Positions 1 through 11,790 of a stretch of 64,000 nt of DNA are shown here, piece after piece. The stretch spans positions 62,001 to 126,000 of the forward strand of contig JADLZK010007210.1 of assembly GCA_015847255.1 (NCBI GenBank). The letters run 5' to 3'. Each line of letters begins with the position of its first letter. The first letter of the stretch is position 1. The notes below the pieces were generated by a model. The model was not told where the DNA came from. It made no database searches and saw nothing but the letters and a program-made list of their open reading frames with translations. Made by a program: the position numbers and the translations under genes. The stretch comes from Hyparrhenia diplandra (taxonomy: Eukaryota; Streptophyta; Magnoliopsida; Poales; Poaceae).

Positions 1-54
1 TTTTCTTCTTCTTCTTCCTTCTTCTTCTTCTTCTTCCTCTTTCTTCTTCTTTTT
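1..54. repeat. (TTC)n microsatellite
   Basis: The window opens inside a pyrimidine-rich run of TTC/TTCTTCC units. It is a simple sequence repeat; its left boundary lies outside the window. Confidence 0.9.
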
Positions 55-1154
55 AGTTTGTACTTAGGAGGAGTTGGGCAAAGAAATAAAGGAGACAAGA
101 CATTTTGGAGCTATTCGGTATGAGCAATTTAGAGTTCTTCATCTTGTTCTTGTTCTCTACTTATCAATATAGTCATGTTCTTGAATTAGAGCAAAGTTCT
201 TGTGATATAATCTTGGTTGAAGAACTAGTCTATAGTTCCTATATCATGATCTTGTCTTATAGAACTTCGTGCTTAGTCTATCATACATACATGTTTAGAC
301 CAAAGAGCTAGATCGATATAATGAGTTCTACCTAGAGTTAGCCTTGGTTGATGTTGGGTTCTTGGATTGATAGTCGATTTCCTTGGGCGGTGCTCGTAGA
401 AGGACCGGGGGGCGGGTAAGCCTTGTTAACACGCCCGGAGTAATAATCACTAGTGTAGACGTGGTGTATGCAGGCTAGGGGTTGCCTATCTTTGTGGCGC
501 ATCCCACCGGTTGAGGGGTAGGCGGCTTGGTCGTGACAAGCCTTGTAATCCCCTTGAAATCCCCCACGCTCGGTGCGGCATGCTGCTAATTGCCGGACAA
601 CATTTTTTGGCGCGTGGGCCGGTGCCAAGTAATTCGGCAGAGACCTTGGCTTTCTTGAATTGGAATCTCTAATGGTTGAACATGTGTGTAATCGCTATCT
701 TGACATGACTATCTAGGATATGCACGCTCCATATTAGATTTATTCTTTTATTCATTCTTTTTATATTTATCCTTGAGATTGGCTCGAAAGTGTGTGTGTC
801 AAGTTATCCTACTACCTATTTTATTTTACCCCTATTATGAGCATTGGTCTATTATACATTCGTGTCATCTTGACCATGTCCGAATTAGAGACTTTTACAC
901 CATGCCTTCCTTTGGAAAAAATATAAATAACGATACCTCGAATACTTAGGGTGAAATGCTACAATGATAGATCCGCGGCGCTTTGCGGATGAATATCTTG
1001 TTTGGCAAGGTCTATCCCGTTGGCGTTCCCATTCGGATCACCGACATGGTGGTTTTACTTGGGAATGTCAACGGCGCATTTCCGGGCGCCGTTATTAGAG
1101 ATGGGTTCTAAACCTTGTTTCTAGTGATTGCGCTTAAGAAATGCAACAACATAC
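55..1154. other. Unassigned repeat-like sequence left of the gypsy element
   Basis: I find no gene here. The 300-700 stretch is GC-rich with no long open frame. The 760-1110 stretch, with a motif reading aatgctacaatgatagatcc and a nearby ggcgccgtt, resembles the LTR end/PBS neighbourhood of other grass gypsy elements, but I cannot name a family. Homology to the Tat-type LTR starts abruptly near 1155, so this block is either flanking DNA or another retrotransposon joined at a deletion breakpoint. Confidence 0.4.
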
Positions 1155-1410
1155 GAGGACACAAGCTTGGTTACGACTGCCGTTGTAAGCTTCACGGCCG
1201 ATTCTCGGCTAACCCCATCAATCAAAAAAAAAAGGCTCACGCCCCGGGCGTAAAGGTCATTACTCGATCCTTGATCGAGGGCCCGAACCAAAGATAAAAC
1301 CCCGCTCTCCATGTCACCGCCGCAACAAACCGCCCGGGCTCCGGGTTCGCCGAGGCCCGAACAAACCGCCGGTTCACCCCGTGGGGGCTCTCGGCCGTGA
1401 AAAACATCGG
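1155..1410 (+). repeat. LTR-a, 3' part only (5' LTR of internal region A)
   Basis: This matches the last ~260 bp of LTR-b and LTR-c: the gaggacacaagcttgg block, the ttcacggccgattctcgg block, the ccttgatcgagggcccgaac block and the terminal aaaacatcg. The upstream half of the LTR, with its TATA box, is missing. The next bases (about 1411-1427, containing ggcgcgggtagggg) sit where a primer binding site belongs. They look like a damaged form of the ggcgcgccaggtagggg type that I recall following Tat LTRs. Confidence 0.75.
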
Positions 1411-1474
1411 ATACCGGCGCGGGTAGGGGCTCTCGCCGAATTCAAAGACGAGAGTTCGGGCGGACTACGACATC

Positions 1475-3502
1475 ATGAGTACATCGACGAGGAAGACGAT
1501 CATCTTCGGTTCATGGGCTTGCGAGATCGACGACGACGGTGAAACTTCGAGCCGCACCATCAAGGATTCGAGACCGAAGAACCAAAACTCGTCGAGAAGC
1601 TCCAAAGAATCGACGATTGCCGAAGCCGCCTCGAAGGCGGAGAACAAACTCGAAGCTTGCTTGGGAACCAACACGGAAGGGCCCAAACCCGAAACCGGCT
1701 CGGGGAAGGTAGACAACGGGGGCTCGAGTACGAACTCTGGAAGCAACTCAAAGTGCGACTCCGACTCCGGCTTGGATAAGGGAAGCTACTCCAACTCGGA
1801 AACTTTTTCAACCAATACCTTTCCAACTCGGAGAAAGGAGGCAAGTTCGGATATAACCCCGGACACCGGTCATTACCTTGTCAATTTCCCTGCGAGGATT
1901 ACGCGAACGCAACACATGCGATTCGAGGAGCGCGGGACTACTCGAAGAGAAGATTGGAGATTCCTTTAGAGGGCGCAAAAGAGGGCCTCATATTGACAAG
2001 AACCCCGGAGGAGTGCATCATCCATCGGCCAAGAACCCTCAACCAGCCGATCGTCAACTAACGGGACAAACGGGGAGGCCCATCATCACAAGGTCCATCC
2101 CAGCGGAAGGAGTGGCGACCTAAAGCTACAACCGCAAAGGAAGTCTTCATGGTGGCTACGACCACACTCCGCTTAACCGCCCGTGAGGCCTCCGACATCA
2201 GGTCCACCGACGAAGGCCTATCCAACATCTCACGGCGGAAAAAGAACCCTCGATGACGAAGGAGAACACCAACGTCAAGAAAGGCTAAGAAGAAACAAGC
2301 CGAAGGGAGGACGCTGTGTCGTAGGCTAACGCGCCGCATGCAAGCTCGAACAAATATCGCCGATCTACACCGAATACGAGGTGAAACGAAAAGAGAAGTT
2401 GAGGACGATCGGAGGGCAACCCCGAGAGACTACAAGGGTTGATTTACCGCTACGTGAACTGAATGACGAGGAAAGACTCATCAAGGAGGAAAATCGCGCC
2501 AGGCCATCCGAGAGAGAGACCCCGTGACATCGCAGGCAAAGGCAAATAGCTCTCATATTCCAAGAAGTCGACCTAACGCCTTTGAAAGGTCGGGGAGGCC
2601 GAAGGTTCCAACAACTCCGTGCCACCTCGGAGGGACGCGCGATCGCACCGAGACCCCCCAAGGGAAAGCCCCGCCAAGCCCAAGCCGACAGAAGAAGTCG
2701 CAGAATCAACATATTGACCCATCAAACCCATCCAAGAGGAGGAAGAACCTCGGGAGGATTTGAAGAAAGAACAACGGAAAGCTACGACAGTTCCCTTGCT
2801 TCGCCCAAAAGATTGCAAGAAGTCAAGCTACCCCCAAAGTTCAAGCCTTCAAACCACTCGAAATACGATGGGAAAAATAGAGCCCGCATAATGGCTCGAG
2901 TCTACTCACAATCCATTGAGCTAGGCCGGAAGAGATGATGACGCAAAGGCCGTTTTTCTTTCCCATGGCCCTAGAGGCTCTACCGCCCAATGGTTCGACA
3001 AGATTAAAGAGGGCTCAATCCGACATTGTGAAGACTTGCGTAAAGCATTGTGTAGCAACTTCAGCAGTATCATCACCCATCCTATCACTCAGCCGAGTTG
3101 AAAAGCCTCAAGCGTAGCCGCGGAGAATCCCCGAGATTACTACCGAAGATTTGGAGAGATGAGATCCCAAGTGCATGACATCACCGAGAGAGAAGTGTGA
3201 TAGACGCTCGCAACGGGATTTCCTCAAGATGGCGGTTCTCGATTTCTACAAAGACAACCCGAGGACGAATGAGCAGTTCAAGCTTTCTTGTTGAGAAGAT
3301 GATCGAGTTGAAGAAAGAACCCGGTGATCATTTTCCGCAGAGAAAGAACCGAGGCCCCGAAGAAAGATCGAACAACACTCAAAAAAAAGAAGCGAGGACC
3401 AGACAATACCGCCGTCGAATGCATGAGAAGTCGAAGAAACCTTACAAACAGAGGTTCAACAACAACAACAATGGCGACAGGAACGTAGCAATATCAAGCT
3501 AG
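1475..3502 (+). pseudogene. Broken gag of gypsy element A
   Basis: The first open frame (1475-1969) is low-complexity and Ser/Asp/Lys-rich, as expected for the N-terminal part of a Tat-type Gag. Recognisable capsid wording begins near 2800 (VKLPPKFKPSNHSKYDG, a conserved retrotransposon Gag opening), continues in another frame at 2935-3117 (FFFPMALE, then Pro/Ser-rich text), and again at 3180-3490 (a DFYKDNPRTNEQF-like stretch and a basic tail ending KKPYKQRFNNNN). At least four frame changes separate these pieces. Gag would form the virus-like particle and bind the element RNA. No zinc knuckle (CX2CX4HX4C) is visible, as is common in this lineage. It cannot encode a functional protein as written. 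Confidence 0.7.
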
Positions 3503-4540
3503 AAGACCTACCCCGCATCTACCACCTCGAGCTCCGCACACGCTCGAAAATTGCACCACTTTCCAGGAAAAGTACAAGGGAGGAAACAACCTGCCTGAAG
3601 CAAACCCATCCACAAATGTAGAAGAAGCCATCGAAGAGTCAAAGACAGGGATTTTCAGAAAGCAACGAGATCCTTGAACGTCATATTCTCTAGGGTACCC
3701 GGTCAAAGAGCAAGAGACAAGACAAACTAGCACTCCGATCAATCATGGCAGCAGAACCCGCAAGATCGCACTACCTCAATTGGTCCCAATATCCGATTCA
3801 GTTCACGGGGGAGGATCAATGGACAAGTGTGGGCAACGCCGCCTATATCCTTGGTGCTAGAACCCACAATAGCCGGGTAACAATACCAAGGTGTTGATCG
3901 ATGGAGGAGCCGGATTGAACATCATATTCTTAGAAACACCGACAAGATGGGATCGACCTCTCTCGGGCTTATCGCCCCCCACGAACACTCCTTTCTATGG
4001 AATAGTGCCCGACGAGCAGCTATACCGATTGGACAAGTCACCTTGCTGGTCACATTTGGATCTCCAACAAATTACCGGACAGAGTACATCAAGTTCGGCG
4101 GCAGATCTCGAGTCACCGCATTCACGCCATCATGGGAAGACCGCTATTGCAAAGTTCATGGCTATTCCACACTACCCGTATCTTCTACTAAAGATGCCGG
4201 CACCTTTTGGGGTTCTTTCCATCAAGGGGGACCTTAAGAAAGCTTTTGAGTGTGACGTTCAAGCCGTGGAAATCGCAAACAAGACAGGAGAGCTCTTGGA
4301 GAAAAATGAACTCAACCAAATGGCAGAGGATACAAAACCCGTAAAAGAACTTGAGATACCAGCCAAGAAGCAAGCAATACCCGATTCCACCGAGAAGAGG
4401 CCGACGTCAAGCACATTCATCTACAAACGGGCGATCCATCCAAGACGGCGATCATCGGTGCCCACCTTTCTCCAAAATTGGAATCCGCGCTCACCGGCTT
4501 CCTAAGGCAACACAAAGATATATTTGCCCCGAAACCGCGA
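3500..4540 (+). pseudogene. Broken aspartic protease and protease/RT linker, element A
   Basis: The catalytic loop reads VLIDGGAGLNIIF at about 3889-3927. The DGG form (instead of DSG/DTG) is usual for Tat-lineage proteases. Downstream, IPIGQVTLLVTFG (about 4024-4062) and a region reading MAIPHYPYLLLKMPAP (about 4158-4205) are the conserved protease tail and linker. The frame shifts several times between these blocks. The linker from about 4138 onward is duplicated at 12,341, where internal region B begins. Confidence 0.75.
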
Positions 4541-5465
4541 CATGCCCGGGCGTACCAAGGGAGCCGGCTGAGCACAGAATTGACATCAATATGGGATCCA
4601 AACCCATCAAGCAAAGACTAAGGAGGTTTTCACCAGAAAAGAAGGAGGCCATCAAAAAGGAGATTGCAAAACCGCTTGCAGCCAGGGGTTCATCAGAGAA
4701 ATCCTACATCCCCGACTGGCTAGCCAACCCGGTTCTCAGTCCGTAAGAAAAAACACCCGACCGGGCGAATGTGTGTGGACTACACGAGAACAAGCATTGC
4801 CCAAAGGATCCGTTCGGGCTTCCAAGGATTGACCAAATAGTGGACGCCCGAGATCGGCTCTACTATCATTCTTGGATTGCTACCGAGGATATCACCGATT
4901 GCACTAAAGAAAGAAGATCGAGCAAGACCTCTTTCATCACCCCCCTTCGGTGCCTACTTGCTACAAAACAATGTCCTTCGGATTGAAGAAGCACGGAGCA
5001 ACGTATCAAAGAGCGATACAAACTTGTTTGAAGAGAGCGATTGGCAAAAATGCCGCTTACGTAGACGACGTGGTGGTAAAGACTAGAAAACCAGAAACTC
5101 TGATTCAAGATCTGGAAGAGACTTTCAAGAACCTCAACAAGTGGAAGTGGAAGCTCAACCCAACAAAATGCGTCTTTGGAGTGCCTTCGGGACAGCTACT
5201 GGGATTCTTGGTCAGCAACAGAGGCATTGAAGCCAGCACCAAGCAGATCAAGGCCATCAATGAGATGACACAACCCCGAAGTGTCAAGGACGTCCAGAAG
5301 CTCACAGGGTGCATGGCGGCACTCAACAGATTCATATCCAAGCTTGGAGAGAAAGGGCTACCCTTCTTCAAACCGATCAAGACAAAAGGAGAATTCAAAT
5401 GGATAGAAGAGGCTGACAAAGCGTTTGAAGAACTCAAGCAAGACCTTACAAAGCCCCAGTCCTAA
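4540..5465 (+). pseudogene. Broken reverse transcriptase, element A
   Basis: The RT starts around 4600 (QRLRRFSPEKKEAI). The YVDD active-site box is at 5058-5069. The longest clean stretch runs 4950-5465 and carries LNPTKCVFGVPSG and TGCMAALNRFISKLGEKG, which are connection-domain signatures of Tat-type gypsy RT. The N-terminal half is interrupted by several indels (for example between 4740 and 4950). The enzyme would copy element RNA into cDNA in the cytoplasmic particle. Comparison with element B (12,740-13,660) shows many 1-3 bp differences, many of them at CAG/CTG trinucleotides. Confidence 0.85.
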
Positions 5466-6069
5466 CACCTCCAAAGGATCAAGAAGAACTACTCGCTATA
5501 CATAGCAAAGAACAACAAGTGCCGTCACCGCAATCATCGTGGAAAGAGAAGAGCCCGAACAACCCAACAAGGTCCAGAGGCCGCTTTACTACGTGAGCGA
5601 GGTTCTATCGAGTCCAAGGCTCGGCACCCTCACGCACAAAAACTACTCTACACCATACCGATCACATCAAGGAAGCTACGACACTACTCGACAAGAACAA
5701 GATAACAAGGGTAACCGACTCACCACTGGCGATATCCTCGAGGAACGAGATTCAACAGCCGAATATCAAATGGGCAAAGTGAAACTCGGAGCACCGAATC
5801 TAGAGTTCACCCCAAGAAGAGCAATCAAATCCCAGCGCTACTCGTAAGGCACTATGACAAGAGCACACGCCCAAGAAAACTCAACCCGTGATATCAAGTA
5901 CTCAAGAGAAATAAAAACGGAAGGCAAGCACAAACCTCAAAACCCCATGGGAAGGACCATATATCGTCAAAGGAGTACCGGGACCAGAACCTACAAGTTG
6001 ATGACAATGCAAGGAGAAGAAATCGAAACTCTTGGCACATAAACCAGCTCGGTAAGGTTCTATCCATAA
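5466..6069 (+). pseudogene. RNase H start fused to integrase C-terminus by internal deletion, element A
   Basis: Bases 5466-5838 match element B from about 13,660 to 14,045 (RNase H region). From about 5842 the sequence matches B at about 15,623-15,857, the integrase C-terminal chromodomain-free tail ending SWHINQL..FYP and a stop at 6067-6069. The ~1.58 kb between, which in B holds the second RNase H and the integrase catalytic core, is absent. The element is therefore unable to integrate on its own, whatever the reading-frame damage. Confidence 0.8.
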
Positions 6070-6979
6070 TCGAGGAACTCAAGGCAAATGTAAGAGAAGC
6101 GTAACGCAACAACAACTCTCCGATACTTCAAGAAGAAAGAAGATCAAGCCCGAGAAGAACTCGACCATCCAAAGAGGTCACAAAATACGCTACCACCAGC
6201 GCTTCAACAAAAACAAGTCGCCCACGGTGATGCCGCATGCCTCCTACGGAGAAGAACAAAAACAGCCCAAATTGGCACTTCGCAAGAAGAAGTCGACCAA
6301 AAGAAGGCAAACCCGACCACTAGAACAAGAGGTCAAAATTCCAAGGGTGGGAACCACGCGAAGTCCTAGCTTCCGAATAGCGCCCACACCTTAAATCCTA
6401 GCGGGAAGATCGCGGAACTTTTGACTCTTGAAAAAGAGGACGTTGGGATCGGCCCGCCTAGGTCGCAGAGGCCATCGAGGGTCCGAAAGTGTCACTATGT
6501 CCAATGACGGCGACTGCCTTTCGAATCGGGCGCGGAACGGTGTAGTGTTGTGAAATAGAAACCCATCGCCTCACACAAGTCTCTCGTAAAAGTAGAGCAG
6601 CCCAAACCGCACAAGGTGGATTGTAGTGTTATGAAATAGGAACCCAACCATCTTGACCTTCGGTCCAAAGGCACTTAAATGAGCCCTGACCGAGAACCCT
6701 TCAAGGGACGCCATGCGATAGTCCATCGGATCGCATGGGAGAGCCCTAGCCCAAAAGAGGCAACCCCAAGTTAGAACAACTCTTTCGTGAGCTCGAGTCC
6801 ACCAAAATACACTAGCAAGTTCAAGAAAGAACAAATGCTAGAGGGCCTAAAAGGAGAAACCTAACGGCCCGGAGTAACCCTCCGAACAATCGTGACAAGT
6901 CTCGTAAGAAGACATTAGAAGTCACATGCCGTGAGGAAAACAACCCCGCAAAACGGGACGCCCCCAACGACCATTAAGA

Positions 6980-7334
6980 AGTCTACGGCAAAGACGAGCC
7001 GATTCTTCGAAAAGAACAACTCAAGATCAAGAGCAAGACTCTAGCACCTTCAAAGAAGTGAAGACCAGAGCAAGACTCCACAACTACTCTCAAGAAGCCC
7101 ACGTAAAAGGCAAGCCGAATCTTCGTAAGAACAACCTCAAGACCAGAGTAAGACTCCACAACTACTCTCAGCAAGCCCACAGAAAGGATGAGCTGAAAAT
7201 TCAGAAGCACAACTCTGAAGACCAGGAGCAAGCCTCTACAACTATTATCAGCAAATCTACAGAGAAGACGAGCTGATACTCCAGAAAGAAGAACTCTGGA
7301 ATTCAAGAACAAACCTCCAATCATCATGACAAGT
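6980..7334 (+). repeat. ~78-bp tandem repeats in spacer of element A (about 5 units)
   Basis: Each unit runs aag-tctac-g..aaagacgagccgattc..., then aagaacaactcaagac, then cagagcaagactccacaac and a variable end. Units are imperfect and one is shortened. The same array with about six units lies in element B (16,764-17,246). Such arrays are common in the untranslated 3' region of Tat-lineage elements. Confidence 0.8.
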
Positions 7335-8137
7335 CTCGTAAAGAAGACGTAAGTCATTTGTCGAAGAAAACAATCCCGACAAAACCGTAGCTACACTCCG
7401 CAAAGATCTCCAACCGAAGTCTACGTAAAAGGCGGGTTGAAACTCCAGAAAGACAAGATCGGATCTCGTGGAGAACTTCAGGACTATCACCACCAAGTCT
7501 ACGTAAATAGGCAAGCCGATCCCTTCGTAAGAAAGAACTCAAGCAATGATGCAAAGCTCCAACATACTACGGCAAGACCTGTGAATGCACTAGCCGACAC
7601 GCCAAGGGAGAAACAACCCAAAGGCGCACAAGGACAAGAAACTACGCTACCCTCGCCAGATCTACAAGAAGACAAGCCGACCGGTCGGAGAGCAACCCCG
7701 GCAACTCAAGCAAGACTTCAACACTAGGAACACAAAGAAAGTCTACGTAAAGGCAAGCCTGGATCATCATCATCCGAACAAGGCCGATGTCACTACGAGG
7801 GACCGCAAACAACTCATCGCGAACCTACATAAAAGGACATAAGAGCCGGAAGCCTAAGGAAGAACTCTAAAGGCGCATCACATCAAGTCATCCGAAGAAG
7901 AAGAACTCGAAGACAACAACAATGACAAAGCGAGAGGACAAAATCGCAACAAGTCTACACAAAGGCGTAACGTAGATACTTAAAACCCGCACTAAGGCGA
8001 CACAAGCAAGAGTATTCAAGGCCTACAACCAAAAAGGCCAGAAGAAAAGAATTGTTTTTTACAAGACGGACGAAGCCGCCACAGAGGCACTCAAAGCCGC
8101 ATCAAAGTCCCCGCATCACCCTCGTGAAGATCAAGGT

Positions 8138-10909
8138 CTATGGTATCGGAAGAGTGGTAACGACCGCATCTACCTCGTGGCGCTCCTCCTCCATTATCTT
8201 GAGGTGCTCGTCGGCAAACCCATCCACAACAACGGCGATGGGCAGCCCAGCACAAGATGATGAAAATAGAAGAGCGAGCTCTTCAACAAGCCTCCTAAGT
8301 GACGTCTCCCGACAAAGAATCGGAAGCGACCGGAACCCGGGAAGAAAGTCCTCCGACACGCCGTGATCTTCGTGAAGGCGAATAACCTCCAGCCAGGGAT
8401 ACACTCGCCAAAGGTCGAGAACTTCACGCGAAGCGCCAGAAAAGAGCATCCCTCTCCGGACCAAGCTCGGCCGACAACTCGGGTGATGGTAGCCGCCCCG
8501 ACCAGAGTTGGTCACCCAAGCCCCGACGACAACAAACAAGACAAGTCGAAAAAGAGGCCTCGGCCAGGCAAAAAATGATCAAGAAAATATATGACATACC
8601 CTCAACTTCCCCGAAAGTGACCTTGGCATAGGACTCCGTCAAACCATCGCCAGGTGGGCACGGGAGTCCCCGGAGCCGAAAGCAAGAAGGTCTCGCTCAA
8701 CTCCCCTCAAGACGGACAACTTCAGCCCGCAAGGTATCACACTCTTGAGCGGGAGGAAGACATGGAGATCTCGCACAAAAGACTACAATAAAAAACAAAG
8801 TCGGGATCGATGCTCCTCAAAAAGACAGAGAAGTATCAAGAGAAACTCGGCGCAGCACTGAACCGTTTGTCAAAAACAGAGAAGGCACCGGCATCGCTGG
8901 AACGCCGCATTGCAGCAAAGAACCCGAGAAGCAAGATCAAACTCCGATACAACAGAAGTCCGCAAGGGCCTTCAGATCTAAGAGAGAAGGATCCGAGGAG
9001 GACCAAAGAAGAACTCCACAAACGGAGAGACCGAAGAAGAAGACCGGCCACCAAAGATGACGCTTAAGAAGAACTGAGAAGTCATCTCGAGAGAACTTCA
9101 CGTAAGGACGGCCGCATAACAACCCCGACAAAGATAAGAATCCTCAAAAATCAACAAGGAGAAAGAACTCGCAACAAGAGTACTCACCGAAAGTGAAGAC
9201 GAGGACGAGAAGGCAAGCCTGGCAGAAGAAGGGGGCTTCACATCAACAAACCACAACAGAACCCGGCCTAAGCCTCGGGAGGGTCAACCCGCAGAGACGA
9301 CAAACCGCAAAACAAACACAAGAAGACTACAAGATCAAAAAAGAACCCGGTATTCAAGATTCAAGAGAGGAACTCATGGATTCGGGCAAGGGACTCCACT
9401 TGCTCCTCAAAGATGCTCAAAAAGTAAACGCGAAGCCCCATCCGAAAAAAACAGAGAAATAGGTCACCTTATATAGAAAAAGAAAGGGATTGACAAGATC
9501 AACCCTCACCTATAAGAATATTACCCGTGGGCTCTAAGCAAAGAAGCATGAGAAGCGTAAGAGTGAGTCCTCTTGGGAGTCATAATAGCAAAGAGAGGCA
9601 AAGTGGGCTCTTCAACAGCCCCGCCGCCATAATCTATAAGGGCAAGTACCCGTGGATCCGGGAGTAAAGGAACATACGGCACCCCCAACACCGATGTCGT
9701 GAAGGAATTCAGACTCACCGAACAGAGGCGCCAGCATCGCGAAGACCGGCCACCACAATGTACCTCGAGTAGTTCCGCCAAGATGCCGAAAAGAATCGAA
9801 GAGTCGAAAAGAACCCCGAACAAAAGCAGATACAACACAAAAAGAAAGCAAAAAGAACTCACGTAACGAGGAGGGTTGTCGCCAGAGTATTCAACAACCC
9901 GAATCGGAGTCATCAAGACATCCTTCAAAGAAAGAGCGAAGGGACACCATCAGCTCCTCCTCGTGCAATTCGGAGGCATCACCACCAACACGAGAGGGAT
10001 CCTCGGGGCCGGAGTACTAAGCCAAACGCCTCCCTCGGCATCAAAGGTTGAACTCGACGACGAAGAAAGCCGCATTCGATTCCAAAGACCACCGAGGCCA
10101 CCCCGCTCAAGATCTTAACGCGATTGACAAGTTCGCAACCTCGGACTCATCGGGAGAGTCAACCTTTGATTCTCGTGGTCAACGGGACTCATCGAGTCAT
10201 GATCCATCAAAGGGGAGGAGGATTGTTCACATAAAACCACCCTTAACGCCAAAGTTTAAATAGAATCGTGGAGCTCATACTCAAAGAAAGCACCCTTTCG
10301 ACCGGGCGGGCCCGGATGGAAACACATCCAAGAGAGGAAAGGTCGCCTCCATGACGAGGGCGGAAGAAATAGCGAAAGAGCTTCAAAGAAGGAGGGATGC
10401 CTATGAAGGTCTCACGGTGCATGAACAAAGATGGAAAGAAGAAGAACCCCATTGGGGGCAAGATGAGAAAGAGCAATCGAATAGGACCTGCAGAAACTCA
10501 TGGAAGAAACCGCTGTGCAAACAAAGACCAACTCGACAAAGGAGAGAAAAAGGACAACCTCAAGAGGGTCGAGCAGAAGACGATGGCGGTGGGGGAGCCT
10601 CCAACTAGAGAGACTCGAGGAGGGAGAAGCCGGTGCCGCTCAAGATCCTCAAGGTCTCCAAAGATTGATGGAGGACTCCGGCCAAACCTTCATGGCCGCC
10701 TCCACTTCGGGAACCATCTCCGCCTTCCCTTCGTGCTTTTTGAGGAAGAGCTCTTCACCATGATGAAGAACACGACGAAGAAGGCAGTAGAAACTCGAGG
10801 ACGCAATGGCGGCGGCAGAAACAATGGCGGCGCAAGGGATTAGGGCAAGAAAGATTGCTAATCGCAGACGCAAATGACAAAGCGGAGGAAAAGAAACGGC
10901 CGTATCCAA
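8138..10909 (-). pseudogene. Antisense, apparently spliced open-reading-frame region in element A
   Basis: Reading the minus strand from a TATA-like ccataaata at about 10,911-10,919, several open blocks follow: 10,649-10,909 (hydrophobic start, then Glu/Lys-rich), 9521-9928 (135 codons, with VVEYSGDNPPRY) and 8138-8539 (133 codons). The 9928 block contains a good splice donor (CGTTAC|GTGAGT, near 9866), and another candidate (GAG|GGTATGT) lies near 8600. Antisense ORFs between pol and the 3' LTR are known for Tat-lineage elements such as Grande and RIRE2; their function is not settled. The frame is broken and I cannot assign a domain. It could also be chance open frame in a biased sequence. 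Confidence 0.4.
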
Positions 10910-10910
10910 G

Positions 10911-10919
10911 TATTTATGG
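10911..10919 (-). promoter_or_regulatory. TATA-like box for antisense unit, element A
   Basis: The minus strand reads ccataaata, just upstream of the antisense open frames. Element B has ctataaata in the equivalent place (18,872-18,880). Its conservation between two otherwise different spacers is the only support. Confidence 0.35.
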
Positions 10920-11790
10920 AGAGGGATTTTCCCACCCGTTCTGTAATAAAACTCTCTCGCAACGGGGAGCCTTTACAACTTCAAAAATTAATTTAAAGTG
11001 ACAACGACACTCCTTTTTATGCGAGAATAGTGCAACAGATCGACACAACGGTCGAAAAACCGAGAAGGAGAAAAACAACCCTTCAAACAACACCAGCAAG
11101 CAAAGTCTGCGGGAAAACATCCGGAGCGCAGGTTAAAGACAAAGACAAGTCGATCAAACCCGCCAAAGAAGACAAAAGAACCCCGGCAAATGTCGTCAGC
11201 CTTGGCCAGCCGAAGCAATACACCGCATGGAAAAAGAGAAACGGTCAAAATCCCGGGTAAGACGAAGAACCTCTAAGAGCTCCATCTGCGAAAAGAGCCC
11301 TTAGACGCCGGGGGGCTCTGAGGATACCCGGGGCAAGATTTTTTAAAAGAACTCGAAGACGGAGGAGAAGAACTCACAGACCTTCCAACTCTTTGTGCCA
11401 AAAAGCAAGAAGCTCGGGGCTACACCCTACGGGTGCACTTTTTTTCAAGAAAGTGCACACCGCACGAAGACGATAAGAACCGCGTCAAGGACGCACCCGA
11501 GAAGAGCAGACAACTCTCAAGACTCAAAACCCGAGATACTCGGGGACTAAGGAACAGGCTCCTTTCAAGAAAGAAGAGCCCCGACAACGAGGAGAACTCG
11601 AAGACGGAGGAGAAGAACTCAAAGACCTTCCGGCTCTTTGTGCCAAAAAGCAAGAAGCTCGGGGCTACACCCTACGGGTGCACTTTTTTCAAAATTGCAC
11701 TCCGTAAGATGATCTTGAAGACCATATCAAGGCCTCACCAGAGAAGAGCAAGACAACCCTCAAGACTCGACCTTGAGATGCTCGGGGGCT

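Larger units (their letters stand above)
6070..11790 (+). other. 3' spacer of gypsy element A up to the polypurine tract
   Basis: This 5.7-kb stretch is non-coding on the plus strand. Its first ~1.9 kb (6070-7990) aligns with element B 15,858-17,870, and its last ~0.55 kb (11,230-11,790) aligns with 19,050-19,642. Between them (about 7990-11,230) I see no clear match to B, so the two elements differ by a variable middle segment. Near the end, a ~120-bp block ending in cctacgggtgcacttttt is repeated twice (about 11,343-11,460 and 11,585-11,700), as it is in B. The stretch ends in a polypurine tract, ctcgggggct, at 11,781-11,790. Confidence 0.65.

Noticed and set aside
6980..7334. Regularly spaced repeats that look CRISPR-like
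   Set aside because: The units are ~78 bp, head-to-tail with no unique spacers, imperfect, and sit in a plant retrotransposon 3' region. They are a minisatellite.
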